Shown: positions 35,106 to 45,131, counted from the first letter of the stretch. The stretch: DNA of 64,000 nt from Bovifimicola ammoniilytica (GCF_025567085.1 NZ_JAOQJN010000007.1:119903-183902); one strand, 5' to 3'. Program-made: numbers and translations. Notes: generated from the sequence alone by a model not told the origin.

Positions 35106-37975
35106 AACCAATATATTTAGAGATGTCTGCATTTGGTCCTTACAGTAATGTCGAAAATGTAGATTTTACAAAAATCAATAATGAATTATTTCTGATAAGT
35201 GGAGATACAGGTTCAGGTAAGACAACTATATTTGATGCAATTGTATTCGCATTATACGGTGAAGCAAGTGGAAATCTAAGACAAAGCAACAGTTTAAGAA
35301 GCGATTTTGCAGATGATGATACAGAGACTTATGTAGAACTTACATTTGAATGCAATGGCAGGGAATATTATATACGAAGAAGTCCTGAGTATCTGCGAAA
35401 GAAAAAGAAAGGTACAGGCTATACTAAAAAGGCAGCAGATGCGATTCTTAAATATCCTGATGGCAGAGTTGTAACCAAGGCAGGTGATGTAACGGATAAT
35501 GTTGTAGACATAATGGGAATTACTAAAGAGCAATTTACAAATATTGCAATGATAGCACAGGGAGATTTTCTAAAGCTTATTTTAGCTAAAACAGATGACC
35601 GTTCTAAGATATTCAGAGATATTTTTAATACCGGTAAATATTTAGATATACAGAGCAGGCTTAAAATGGAAATGTTTGAAAGAAAAGAAATTAACAGTAA
35701 ATTTGAAGAAAGTATATTCCAGTATGAAAATGATACTGTCTGCGATGAAGCATCAGAGTATTCTATAGAGCATAAATTAATGATAAGTGAGAAAAATATT
35801 AACAGAATAGATGAATTTATTAAACTTATAGATGAAATTATTGGGAGTGATAAAAGAGTAAAAATTCAGGCTGATGACAAGAGAAAAAGATATGATGAGC
35901 TACATAAAAATATAAGCGAGTTAATCAGATTATATAAAGAGAAAACAGATAAGTCTGCCGAAATAGAAAAACTGAAAAGTACAATTATAAAAGATAATTC
36001 AGCAATAGAAGAAACTACTTTTGCATTAGATGAACACAATGCAAAAAAAGATGAAAGAGATAAGAAATTTATACTGTATAATGAAATTAATTCCAAATTA
36101 GATGAATACGAGAAACTTGATATAACAATACAGAAAGAGCTTGAATTAAGAGAGAACAATGAAAAACAAAATGTAGGCTTAATCAAATTAAATAAAGAAA
36201 CGGAAAAATTAAAGAAAGATTTAGATAACCTGAAAGCTTTAGAAAAGGAATATCATAATACTTTAAAGCTGTTAAATGAATATAAATTAAAGCAAAATGA
36301 TTACGGGAACAAAAATACACTTTTAGATGAGCTTATTAAAAGAAAGCAAAATATTGATAAAATTAATAAGAGTTTGGAGAAAGAAAAGCAGAAATATTTA
36401 GAAAAAGAAAAGAAAGTAGATAATGCCAAAGCAATTGCAGATAAGACAGAGAAAAGCTTTTTAAGGGCACAGGCAGGAATAATGGCAAAAGATTTAGAAG
36501 AGGGGGAAAAGTGTCCGGTATGTGGTTCGTTATCCCACCCTGAACCTGCTAAGTTATCGTTAGAGGCAGCTACGCAGGAGGAAGTTAAGGAGAAAAAGAA
36601 AATTGCAGAAGATTTAGTAAGGGAATTAGAAAAAATCGGATCAGATTACAGCCATATTAAAGGTAAATTAGAGACAGAAAAGTCTATGTATGATGAATCA
36701 GGTAGGAAGATAAGTGATTTAGTCGATTATAATGATTACAAAGAAGTAGAAAGTTTAAGTGATAAATTCAAATGTGAAATAGCAGAACTGAATAATAAGA
36801 TATTAAAATACAATCAATTTATCCACGAAAATGATAATATATCTGACAAGATAACAAAATGTGAAGAAAAGATAAGTTCGAATGCTTCAAAGATACAATC
36901 AGCTACAGATAAAATAAATGCTAATTTAATCGAGATAGCAAAAACTAACACAGAAGTAGAAAAGATAAAGCAGGGACTTAATTATCCTGCTAAACAGGCT
37001 GCACAAACAGAAATTAACAGACTTAATGCAGAGATTAAGAAATATGATAAGGCTTCTGAACAATTATCAGGTAAATTAAGAGAATTAAGTGAGGAGAAAA
37101 AGGGATTAGAGGGACAGATTAAAGCAATTGGCAATGAAATAGAAAGTATTGATGCAAAAATCTCTGGATATATCATCAATTTAGAAGCTAAGGTACGAAA
37201 TTCAGATAGAGAAGATAACTTTTATATAAATAATGGCATAATTTCTATAGAAGATAGGAAAATCGACTGGCAGGATACACAGGCAGTCATTAATGTAAAG
37301 ATTATTATTGAAAAAGATTTAAAAGCATTAGAAGAAATGTCTGTTAATGCAGAATATAGAATAAGAAATAATGAAAAAGCAATTGCCAATATCAGAAAAA
37401 CATTTAATGAGAGAAAGAATGTTATTGAAGAATATCTTATTTATCAGAAACTTTCAAATGTTGCAAATGGAATGATTAGTGGCAAGGATAAGATAACCTT
37501 TGAAAGATATGTTCAGGGAACGTATTTTGAATATATTATAAATGCTGCAAATAAACGTCTTACAGAAATGACAGACGGAAGATATGAGTTATTAAAGAAG
37601 AGAGATAATAACCTAAAGGCACAGACAGGCTTAGAGTTAGATATTAAAGATGCTTATACAGGTAAGGTAAGAGGTGTTAATACTCTGTCAGGTGGTGAAG
37701 CATTTAAGGCATCATTATCTATGGCACTTGGATTATCCGATGTTGTTCAGGGATATGCAGGTGGAATTAAATTAGACTCAATGTTTATAGATGAGGGCTT
37801 TGGCTCACTAGACCACGAATCACTTGAGAAAGCAATAAATATTTTAAATGATTTAAGTGATGGCAAGCGAATGATAGGTATAATTTCACATATAAGTGAA
37901 TTGAATGAACGTATTGACAAGAAAATTCACATAGAGAAAAGTAATGAGGGAAGCAGGATTAGTTGCTTATTTTAA
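35102..37975 (+). CDS. sbcC: Exonuclease subunit SbcC (Rad50-like ATPase)
   Basis: SMC-like ATPase partner of SbcD. The N-terminal lobe has SGDTGSGKTTIFDAI (Walker A). Two long Lys/Glu-rich coiled-coil arms flank the zinc hook CPVCGS, whose first Cys is residue 471. The C-terminal lobe carries LSGGEAFKASLSMAL and DEGFGSLD (signature and Walker B). 957 residues, normal. Translationally coupled to sbcD. Confidence 0.96.
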   Translation: MKPIYLEMSAFGPYSNVENVDFTKINNELFLISGDTGSGKTTIFDAIVFALYGEASGNLRQSNSLRSDFADDDTETYVELTFECNGREYYIRRSPEYLRKKKKGTGYTKKAADAILKYPDGRVVTKAGDVTDNVVDIMGITKEQFTNIAMIAQGDFLKLILAKTDDRSKIFRDIFNTGKYLDIQSRLKMEMFERKEINSKFEESIFQYENDTVCDEASEYSIEHKLMISEKNINRIDEFIKLIDEIIGSDKRVKIQADDKRKRYDELHKNISELIRLYKEKTDKSAEIEKLKSTIIKDNSAIEETTFALDEHNAKKDERDKKFILYNEINSKLDEYEKLDITIQKELELRENNEKQNVGLIKLNKETEKLKKDLDNLKALEKEYHNTLKLLNEYKLKQNDYGNKNTLLDELIKRKQNIDKINKSLEKEKQKYLEKEKKVDNAKAIADKTEKSFLRAQAGIMAKDLEEGEKCPVCGSLSHPEPAKLSLEAATQEEVKEKKKIAEDLVRELEKIGSDYSHIKGKLETEKSMYDESGRKISDLVDYNDYKEVESLSDKFKCEIAELNNKILKYNQFIHENDNISDKITKCEEKISSNASKIQSATDKINANLIEIAKTNTEVEKIKQGLNYPAKQAAQTEINRLNAEIKKYDKASEQLSGKLRELSEEKKGLEGQIKAIGNEIESIDAKISGYIINLEAKVRNSDREDNFYINNGIISIEDRKIDWQDTQAVINVKIIIEKDLKALEEMSVNAEYRIRNNEKAIANIRKTFNERKNVIEEYLIYQKLSNVANGMISGKDKITFERYVQGTYFEYIINAANKRLTEMTDGRYELLKKRDNNLKAQTGLELDIKDAYTGKVRGVNTLSGGEAFKASLSMALGLSDVVQGYAGGIKLDSMFIDEGFGSLDHESLEKAINILNDLSDGKRMIGIISHISELNERIDKKIHIEKSNEGSRISCLF

Positions 37976-38191
37976 AGTATAATTTTGTTATATACTACGA
38001 CTGCTTGGTGGTGAGAATTCATATCTTCTGGTTTATAAAGTTACATTTTTTTTACTCCATCGCTTAAAAAAATATAACTTTGACAGTAATTGTGAAGTGT
38101 GATATATTAGACAATAGTTGTTTGTGGTTTAAAGAAGAAAATCACATTATTACTTGAATATGAAATACGTGTATTGAAAGGAAATATAGCA

Positions 38192-39292
38192 ATGAAGAAA
38201 AACAATATAAAGAAAGTTGCAGTTTTATCACTTGTTGGTGTTATGGGACTTACAATGTTTAGTGGTTGTGGCAAAAAAGATAACAATGCATCAGCCAGAA
38301 AGGTTGTAGAATACGATATTAATGATTATGTTAAAACACTTGGTACATATACAGGATTAAGTGTTGATGAAAACGTCACAATAGTAACAGATGATGATGT
38401 TCAGTCACAGTTAGATTCACTTGTATCAAACAATACAACATATAACGATATTACAGACAGAAATGCACAGTCAGGTGACAGAGTGAAGATTGATTATATA
38501 AAGTCACAGGCAGGTAAGGATGATGAAACTAAGACAGATTATACAGTAGATTTAGGCTCAGGAAATATGGGCGAGGAATTTGAGAATAAATTAGTTGGTC
38601 TTTCAATTAATGGTTCAATTACATTTACCGTTCAGGAAGATGTTAATACAGAGTCTGGTACAGATAAGAATGCAGAAACAGAAAAAGTAGATGTTACATA
38701 TACAGTAACTCTTAAATCTATTCAGGAGAAGGTAGTTCCTGAAGTTACAGATGCATTTATAGCTGAGAAAACAGACTATGATACATTAGATGCATATAAA
38801 GAGGGAACAAAGAAAAAGCTTGAAGAAAAAAATGCAGATTCAGCTAAGACAACAGCAGAGTCAGAGCTTATTAATAAAGTTGTTGAGGCATCAGAAGTTA
38901 CAGGCTGCCCTGCATTTGTATACAATTTGAATTACAATGCACTTTGCCAGTCTTATAAAACTTATGCATCATACTTTGGATCAACATTAGAGGCTTATCT
39001 TTCAGCAGCAGGTTCATCACTCAAAGATTTACAGAAGCAGGCAGTTAATATGACAAAGCAGACATTAGTTCTTGAAGCACTTGTTAAAGATGCAGGTATC
39101 GATATCACAGATGATAACTATGATGAAAAGCTTAAGGAATATGTTGAAAAGTACAATCTTGGTACAGTAGAAGAAGTATCATCTAAGTATACTAAAGAAG
39201 AATTACTATTTGATATGCGTAGAGATGCAGCTACAGATTATTTATATACAAATAATACAGTTACCAAGAAGATGGTTTCAGCTAAAAATTAG
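38192..39292 (+). CDS. Trigger-factor-like lipoprotein (FKBP-type PPIase, extracytoplasmic)
   Basis: A signal sequence ends in a lipobox (MFSGC), so the protein is anchored outside the membrane after Lgt processing. The body resembles the PPIase and C-terminal substrate-binding domains of trigger factor (SGDRVKIDYIKS, EFENKLVGL, VTYTVTLKSIQEKVVPEVTDAFIAEK), without the ribosome-binding N-domain. 366 residues. Likely folds exported proteins, in the manner of PrsA or SurA. TTG 38174 is in frame, but AAAGGA (38177-38182) points to ATG 38192. Confidence 0.82.
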   Translation: MKKNNIKKVAVLSLVGVMGLTMFSGCGKKDNNASARKVVEYDINDYVKTLGTYTGLSVDENVTIVTDDDVQSQLDSLVSNNTTYNDITDRNAQSGDRVKIDYIKSQAGKDDETKTDYTVDLGSGNMGEEFENKLVGLSINGSITFTVQEDVNTESGTDKNAETEKVDVTYTVTLKSIQEKVVPEVTDAFIAEKTDYDTLDAYKEGTKKKLEEKNADSAKTTAESELINKVVEASEVTGCPAFVYNLNYNALCQSYKTYASYFGSTLEAYLSAAGSSLKDLQKQAVNMTKQTLVLEALVKDAGIDITDDNYDEKLKEYVEKYNLGTVEEVSSKYTKEELLFDMRRDAATDYLYTNNTVTKKMVSAKN

Positions 39293-39318
39293 TAATTAAT
39301 AAATACGGATATTTAATC

Positions 39319-39361
39319 AACAGCTAATAAAGGAGTTAGGCGCTTTATTAGCTGTTTGATT
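39319..39361 (+). terminator. Rho-independent terminator after the trigger-factor-like gene
   Basis: AACAGCTAATAAAG (39319-39332) and CTTTATTAGCTGTT (39343-39356) form a perfect 14-bp stem, followed by TGATTTTT. Confidence 0.92.
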
Positions 39362-39479
39362 TTTAGGTAGTTATGAAAATATATTTATTAACTACGATTT
39401 AATTGATTATGAATGAATTAATTATGGATTAATTAACGAGATTTGATTGTCGTGATTTAAAAGGAAAAGAGGCTAAAAA

Positions 39480-40037
39480 ATGGAATTTAAGCAGTTTATA
39501 TATAATCTAAAGGGACATTTTACAACAATTACAAGACATAGACATGAAGTAATGAAGAATTGTTTCAGGGCAGGAATCTTCTGGCAGGGATTAATGCATG
39601 ATATGTCAAAATATTCTCCATCGGAATTCTGGGTAGGCGTAATGCATTATCAGGGAACAAGAAGTCCTAACGAAGGAGAGAGGGAGGACTACGGATATTC
39701 GAAAGCATGGATGCATCATAAAGGCAGAAATAAGCATCATTTTGAATATTGGACAGACTATAATCCTGAAACAAGAATGATGACTCCTGTCAGGATGCCT
39801 AAGAGATATGTTATAGAAATGTTTTGTGACAGAATTGCAGCAGGTAAGATATATAAAGGTGATGCATATAATGATACTTGTCCGTTACAATATTTTAATA
39901 ATGGTAAGGCTAGAAGAAATATTGAACCTGAAACCTCCAGAGAGTTAGAACATTTACTTACGATATTGGCAGAAAAAGGTGAAGATAAGACATTTGCATA
40001 TATAAGAAGAGCAAGATTTCTAGGTAAAAAATTATGA
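39480..40037 (+). CDS. DUF5662-family protein, HD-like metal motif
   Basis: 185 residues, soluble. Histidine-rich motifs are RHRHEVMKNCFRAG, LMHDMSKYSPSEF and AWMHHKGRNKHHFEYW, an order that recalls HD-domain metal sites (H, HD, HH). I recognise it as the DUF5662 type, widespread in Clostridia and sometimes labelled catalase without basis. No function is known to me. Start follows AGGAAAAGAGG, and the stop overlaps the GDPD gene by 4 nt, so the two are co-translated. Confidence 0.65.
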   Translation: MEFKQFIYNLKGHFTTITRHRHEVMKNCFRAGIFWQGLMHDMSKYSPSEFWVGVMHYQGTRSPNEGEREDYGYSKAWMHHKGRNKHHFEYWTDYNPETRMMTPVRMPKRYVIEMFCDRIAAGKIYKGDAYNDTCPLQYFNNGKARRNIEPETSRELEHLLTILAEKGEDKTFAYIRRARFLGKKL

Positions 40038-41872
40038 TGGATAAGAGTGATAAAAACGGAAGAAACAGATTTGAGATTGCATTTCATCTGTTAAAGAAAA
40101 ATATCAAGTCTATTATAATTTTTGAAGCAATATATAAAGTGTTCATAACCGCCATATTTACCCCTGTTTTAGTGAAAATTGTACAGATTGCCTTAAGACT
40201 TGCGGGGATAAATTATCTTACTAATGCAAGAGTGGTAGATTTCATATTGAAGCCGACCACCATTGCGATACTTTTCATTGTACTTTTATTAATGGCTATA
40301 TTTTCGTTAGCAGAGATGAGTGCGATAGTTCATTGTTATAATGTATCGTATAATGGAGGAACGGTTTCTGTAGTAGATATGATTAAAACAGGAACAATGT
40401 CAGCATTAAGGCTGATATATCCTAATAACATCCTTATGATTGGCTTTGTGTTATTACTTCTTCCAATTACACATATGGCAGCCATATCAAGTTATGCAAC
40501 ATCTATGCAGATTCCTGTATTTGTAATAGAATTCTTAAATACGAAGAAACATATAACATTAATCATTCTGGTTGCATATATTGTGTTGTCGTTATTTGCA
40601 TGGAGATGGATTAACTGTATAAGTTACTATACAACTGAGAAGATGAATTTCAAAAATTCAAGAAAAGCCAGTATTAATCTGAATAGAAAGAAATATTTTG
40701 GATTAATAATTGGTTTTGTGTTGTGGCAGGCAATATTATTGTTAGTTTTAGTCGGTTCATATACGCTTATAAATGCGATAATTACTTATAGTTTAAAGTT
40801 TATACTTAAGAAGAAACTTGCATATAATATTTCATTAAATGTGGCAAAAATCATTTATCAGATAGGGCAGACGATTTATCTGTGTATGATTGTTCCTGTT
40901 ACATTTGCATATTTTACAGGATATTTTTTTGCAAGAAAGCATAAAATCAGAGAAGAAATGGTAATACCAAAGTTCGCTGAGAAAAAGAAATATTCAAAGT
41001 CGAAATTCAAGAAGATATTATCGGTTGTAGTAGTTATCTCTACGATTATGAATGTAATATATATTAATTTTGATTTTGGTATATTCAGAGGTTCTTCAAA
41101 TGTACAGTTCTTAAAGAAAACAATGATTGCAGCACACAGAGGATATTCAGCTGAAGCACCTGAAAATACAATCCCTGCATTTGAAGCGGCAATTGATAAC
41201 TTAGCTGATTATGTTGAATTAGATGTACAGGAGACAAAAGATGGAAGAGTTGTTGTACTTCATGATTCTAATTTGAAACGTGTGGCAGGTATTAAGAATA
41301 ATATATGGACAGTCAACTATGAAGAAATAGAAAATGTTGACGTCGGCATATGGTTTTCAGATGAATTTAAGGATACTCATATACCAACTCTAGAAGAGGT
41401 TATGGAGATGGCAAAGGGCAGACTTAAATTAAATATTGAGATAAAATTAACCGGACATGAGAAAAACCTAGAGCAGTCAGTAGTAGATATTATTAATGAA
41501 TATGATATGAAAGACGATTGTGTAGTTACTTCATTTCAGGCAAAAGCACTTAAGAAAGTTAAGAACAGCGACCCTGAAATTAAGACGGGATATATACTTC
41601 ATGTTGCATATGGAGATTTCTCAGGAGTAACCTATGCAGATGCACTTAGTATAAATTATTCATTTGCAACAGAGCAACTTATCGATGATGCACATAATGC
41701 CGGTAAAGATGTATATGTCTGGACAGTAAATAATGCAGAAGCAATAAATGATATGATAGAAAATGGTGCAGACATGATAATTACTGACGACCCGGTATTA
41801 GCAAGAGAAACACTTATGTCTTATGAGACTACACCATTAGTTGTAAAAATGATAAAATTATTTATGAAGTAG
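40034..41872 (+). CDS. Membrane-anchored glycerophosphodiester phosphodiesterase
   Basis: 612 residues. The N-terminal ~345 residues hold about seven membrane helices (GDPD membrane-domain type). The C-terminal GDPD TIM barrel has AAHRGYSAEAPENT, ELDVQETKDGRVVVLHD and the late EIKL and TSFQA strands, with the catalytic His, Glu and Asp. It would hydrolyse glycerophosphodiesters, such as deacylated lipids or teichoic acid-derived material, at the membrane. Start overlaps the DUF5662 stop. Confidence 0.9.
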   Translation: MMDKSDKNGRNRFEIAFHLLKKNIKSIIIFEAIYKVFITAIFTPVLVKIVQIALRLAGINYLTNARVVDFILKPTTIAILFIVLLLMAIFSLAEMSAIVHCYNVSYNGGTVSVVDMIKTGTMSALRLIYPNNILMIGFVLLLLPITHMAAISSYATSMQIPVFVIEFLNTKKHITLIILVAYIVLSLFAWRWINCISYYTTEKMNFKNSRKASINLNRKKYFGLIIGFVLWQAILLLVLVGSYTLINAIITYSLKFILKKKLAYNISLNVAKIIYQIGQTIYLCMIVPVTFAYFTGYFFARKHKIREEMVIPKFAEKKKYSKSKFKKILSVVVVISTIMNVIYINFDFGIFRGSSNVQFLKKTMIAAHRGYSAEAPENTIPAFEAAIDNLADYVELDVQETKDGRVVVLHDSNLKRVAGIKNNIWTVNYEEIENVDVGIWFSDEFKDTHIPTLEEVMEMAKGRLKLNIEIKLTGHEKNLEQSVVDIINEYDMKDDCVVTSFQAKALKKVKNSDPEIKTGYILHVAYGDFSGVTYADALSINYSFATEQLIDDAHNAGKDVYVWTVNNAEAINDMIENGADMIITDDPVLARETLMSYETTPLVVKMIKLFMK

Positions 41873-41890
41873 AATAGAATGGAGATGAAT

Positions 41891-42688
41891 ATGAAAGAAG
41901 TAAAAAAAGTTTTGACTATAGCTGGCTCAGATTCAAGTGGTGGTGCAGGAATACAGGCAGATTTAAAGACAATGTCGGCACATAATGTATTTGGAATGAG
42001 TGTAATAACAGCAGTAACAGCACAGAATACAAAAGGTGTGTTCGGTGTATATGATGTTGAACCTGAATTTGTAGGTAAACAGATAGATGCAGTTTTTGAT
42101 GATATTGTTCCTGATGCAGTCAAAATAGGAATGGTATCAAATGTAGAAATTATAAAGGTTATTATTAAATATCTAGAGAATTATAAACCGAAATATATAG
42201 TTTTAGATCCGGTAATGGTGTCAACAAGTGGCTGTATGTTACTTAATGATGATGCAATGGATATCTTAGTTAACGGGCTTATACCTATGGCGACAGTAAT
42301 TACACCGAATATTCCTGAGGCAGAGGTACTTAGTGATGTTAAGATAGAAGATGTAAATGATATGGTTACTGCCGCAAAGAAGATATTTGAAAAAAACAAT
42401 AATACCATTTTGATAAAGGGTGGACATCTTGCTACGTGTGCGGATGATTTATTATATGATAAAGATGGTGTTAAGTGGTTCAGGGCAGAGAGAATAGATA
42501 ATAATAATACTCATGGAACAGGTTGTACATTATCATCAGCAATTGCGTGCAATCTTGCTATGGGGGAAGACGTGTATAACAGTATAAAAAATGCTAAAAA
42601 TTATGTATATAATGCCATAAATGCAGGGCTTAACCTAGGCAGTGGTGATGGTCCGCTTTGGCACAATGTGGAAGTTTTTTCCAAATAA
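41891..42688 (+). CDS. thiD: Hydroxymethylpyrimidine kinase / phosphomethylpyrimidine kinase
   Basis: Ribokinase-fold enzyme phosphorylating HMP and HMP-P for thiamine synthesis; relatives act on pyridoxal. Motifs: TIAGSDSSGGAGIQADLKT, QNTKGV, PDAVKIGM, DPVMVSTSG, TPNIPEAE and THGTGCTLSSAIA with the catalytic Cys/Asp region. In-frame ATGs at 41879 and 41885 overlap the ribosome binding site GGAG (41881-41884), so ATG 41891 is used. 265 residues. thiN at 11796 is the other thiamine gene in the window. Confidence 0.9.
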   Translation: MKEVKKVLTIAGSDSSGGAGIQADLKTMSAHNVFGMSVITAVTAQNTKGVFGVYDVEPEFVGKQIDAVFDDIVPDAVKIGMVSNVEIIKVIIKYLENYKPKYIVLDPVMVSTSGCMLLNDDAMDILVNGLIPMATVITPNIPEAEVLSDVKIEDVNDMVTAAKKIFEKNNNTILIKGGHLATCADDLLYDKDGVKWFRAERIDNNNTHGTGCTLSSAIACNLAMGEDVYNSIKNAKNYVYNAINAGLNLGSGDGPLWHNVEVFSK

Positions 42689-42768
42689 AATAATATATAG
42701 AACAGTATAAAATATCCCTATTTCGTTAATCATTTTAAAGAGAAATAAAATGATGGAGGAATGGGGAT

Positions 42769-43554
42769 ATGTCTCTTTATAATAAGGTTGAAATATGTGG
42801 TGTAAATACGGCAAAATTACCACTTTTAAAAAGTAAAGAACAGGAAGAATTATGGGATAGAATTGAGAAAGGAGACAAAGAGGCAAGGGAGAAATTTATA
42901 CAAGGAAATTTACGACTTGTACTTAGCATAACTAAGAGATTTTCCGGAAACAATGAAAATATTGATGATTTATTTCAAATTGGCTGCATAGGATTAATAA
43001 AGGCAATTGATAACTTTGACAGAAGTGTAGGCGTAAAGTTCTCGACATATGCTGTCCCTATGATTTTGGGTGAGATACGTAGATTTCTAAGAGATAATAA
43101 CTCAATCCGGGTAAGTCGTTCTTTAAGAGATATAGCTTATAAGGCAATATATTCAAAGGAAATGCTTACTAAGAAGCTTGGCAAAGAACCTACTGTTACA
43201 GAAATAGCGGAAGAAATCGGACTCACAAAAGAGGAAGTAGTATATGCACTTGATGCCATTCAAAGTCCTGTATCATTATTTGAACCGGTATATTCCGAGG
43301 GTGGAGATACTTTATATGTAATGGATCAGATAAGTGATAAATATAATAAGGAAGATAACTGGGTCGAGAAAATGGCACTTAACGATGCAATGAAGAGACT
43401 TACTAACAGAGAAAGAAATATTATAGAAATGCGTTTTTTTAAAGGCAGTACACAGATGGAGGTAGCGAGCGAGATAGGAATATCCCAGGCACAGGTCAGC
43501 AGGTTAGAGAAAAACGCACTGAAGTCAATGAGAAATTATTTGAGTCAGAATTGA
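42769..43554 (+). CDS. sigG: Forespore sigma factor SigG
   Basis: Late forespore sigma factor. NKVEICGVNTAKLP at the N-terminus matches the SigG-specific leader. Region 2 has NLRLVLSI, DDLFQIGCIGLIKAIDNFD and KFSTYAVPMILGEIRRFLRDNN; region 3 has SRSLRDIAYKA and the region 4 HTH ends in EIGISQAQVSRLEK. 261 residues. Start follows TGGAGG. The following gene is ylmC, as in Bacillus, but spoIIGA-sigE is about 9 kb upstream rather than adjacent. Confidence 0.97.
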   Translation: MSLYNKVEICGVNTAKLPLLKSKEQEELWDRIEKGDKEAREKFIQGNLRLVLSITKRFSGNNENIDDLFQIGCIGLIKAIDNFDRSVGVKFSTYAVPMILGEIRRFLRDNNSIRVSRSLRDIAYKAIYSKEMLTKKLGKEPTVTEIAEEIGLTKEEVVYALDAIQSPVSLFEPVYSEGGDTLYVMDQISDKYNKEDNWVEKMALNDAMKRLTNRERNIIEMRFFKGSTQMEVASEIGISQAQVSRLEKNALKSMRNYLSQN

Positions 43555-43574
43555 AAGCAGAAATGGGGTTAGTT

Positions 43575-43835
43575 ATGAGGTTATGCGAACTTAGGGAAAA
43601 AGAAGTCATAAATCAATGTGACTGCAAGAGATTAGGTTGCGTATCAGACGTAGAATTTGATATGAAAAATGGCTGTATAATTGCAATTATTGTACCGGGG
43701 ATACCAAAATTATGCGGTCTTTTTGGGAGAGATACAGAGTATGTAATTCCTTTCAGATGCATAAAGCAGGTGGGAGAAGAAATCATCCTGGTACAGGTTA
43801 AAGAAGATGATATAATTAAAAAATGTGAATTTTGA
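43575..43835 (+). CDS. ylmC: YlmC/YmxH-family PRC-barrel sporulation protein
   Basis: Small PRC-barrel protein often next to sigG. Conserved features are RLCELREKEVINQCDCKRLGCVSDVEFD and the FGRDTEYVIPF stretch. The open frame starts at TTG 43551 inside the sigG stop, but ATG 43575 matches the family N-terminus; the ribosome binding site is weak. 86 residues. Function is not established; association with sporulation is by gene context. Confidence 0.85.
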   Translation: MRLCELREKEVINQCDCKRLGCVSDVEFDMKNGCIIAIIVPGIPKLCGLFGRDTEYVIPFRCIKQVGEEIILVQVKEDDIIKKCEF

Positions 43836-44048
43836 TATGTTATCTGATATATTAGGGGAAAAAGAATTGTCAGCAAAATAAACCACCTTAGATAGAGAAA
43901 TAATAAGTAATAAAAAGAAAAATATAATCAGCAAATACTAATTTTACAGGGCATTTTTACTTGACCAAAAAAGGTTTATTATTTATAATTATAGCAAAAT
44001 TTTAAGAGATTTATTAAAATTGATAAATAGCTCAGAAGTGAGGTAAAT

Positions 44049-44498
44049 ATGAAGTGTCCATATTGTAATAAAGAAAGTACAAAGGTAGTAGATTCAAGAC
44101 CGGCAGAGAACAATTCAATTAGACGAAGAAGACAATGTGAAAATTGTGGTAAAAGATATACTACTTATGAGAAGATAGAAACATTACCACTAATAGTAAT
44201 TAAGAAAGACCAGACAAGAGAACCATATGACCGCTCTAAGATAGAAGCGGGAATAATCCGTTCCTGCCATAAACGTCCTGTATCAATGAAGCAGATTACA
44301 GATATAGTTGACGAGATTGAGAACAATATTTTCAATCGTGATGAGAAGGAAGTAAGCAGTAACGAAATCGGAGAAATGGTTATGAATAAATTAAAAGATT
44401 TCGATTCAGTTGCTTATGTAAGATTTGCTTCAGTATATAGAGAATTCAAAGATGTTAATACATTTATGGACGAGATAAAGAAATTATTAGATAAATAA
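44049..44498 (+). CDS. nrdR: Ribonucleotide reductase regulator NrdR
   Basis: ATP/dATP-sensing repressor of ribonucleotide reductase genes. An N-terminal zinc ribbon (CPYC and CENC) with RRRRQCENCGKRYTTYE is followed by an ATP-cone domain (VIKKDQTREPYDRSKIEAGIIRSCHKRPV). 149 residues, normal. Start follows GAAGTGAGG. No NrdR box pair was recognised nearby. Confidence 0.97.
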   Translation: MKCPYCNKESTKVVDSRPAENNSIRRRRQCENCGKRYTTYEKIETLPLIVIKKDQTREPYDRSKIEAGIIRSCHKRPVSMKQITDIVDEIENNIFNRDEKEVSSNEIGEMVMNKLKDFDSVAYVRFASVYREFKDVNTFMDEIKKLLDK

Positions 44499-44615
44499 GT
44501 TATTACTGGATTTATAAGTTTGTGATATAAAATATGTGATAAAAATATGATAATGAGATTAAACTTACAAATGATTATAAAAGTGTAATTTCAGACGAAT
44601 ATTTATGGAGGAACG

Positions 44616-45131
44616 ATGAAGATATTTCGAAGTTTTTATCCTGATGAATATAAAGACAGCACGTATGTAATAGATTTTCAGGAATATTATAATAGAGGAT
44701 ATAGAGGAATATTATTTGATGTGGATAATACATTAGTGCCTCATGGAGCACCGGAAGATGAGAGAGTTATTAAATTATTTAAGCATTTGAAAGAAATCGG
44801 TTTTAAGACATGCCTTATATCAAATAATAAAGAATACAGGGTTAAGCCATTTGCGGATAAATTAGGTACAAAATATATTTATGATGCACATAAGCCATCT
44901 AAGAAAAGTTATACTAAGGCATTTGATGTGTTAGGAACTGATAAAGATGAGACAATGTTTGTTGGAGACCAGATATTTACAGATGTATTTGGTGCAAACA
45001 GGGTAAATATGTATACAATCCTTGTGAAACCAATTCATCCAAAAGAAGAGATACAGATTGTGTTAAAACGTTATTTAGAGAAAATTGTTTTATGGACTTA
45101 TAGAAGAGAATTAAGAAAATCTAATAAATAA
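44616..45131 (+). CDS. yqeG: YqeG-family HAD phosphatase
   Basis: HAD superfamily subfamily IIIA: DVDNTLVPHG (motif I), LISNNK (motif II) and VGDQIFTDVFGANR (motif III/IV). 171 residues. The B. subtilis homologue YqeG precedes yqeH and aroE; here aroE is adjacent but on the opposite strand. Substrate unclear; phosphatidylglycerophosphate phosphatase activity is known for eukaryotic relatives. Start follows TGGAGGAACG. Confidence 0.92.
   Translation: MKIFRSFYPDEYKDSTYVIDFQEYYNRGYRGILFDVDNTLVPHGAPEDERVIKLFKHLKEIGFKTCLISNNKEYRVKPFADKLGTKYIYDAHKPSKKSYTKAFDVLGTDKDETMFVGDQIFTDVFGANRVNMYTILVKPIHPKEEIQIVLKRYLEKIVLWTYRRELRKSNK

Noticed and set aside
42705..42737. Possible forespore (SigF/SigG) promoter before sigG: GTATA and CATTTTA
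   Set aside because: The -10-like CATTTTA fits, but the -35-like GTATA is 21 nt away, too far from the usual ~18, and no better partner exists.
43836..44048. NrdR box before nrdR
   Set aside because: No paired ACACwATATwGTGT-like sequences were found; the gap is AT-rich and otherwise featureless.
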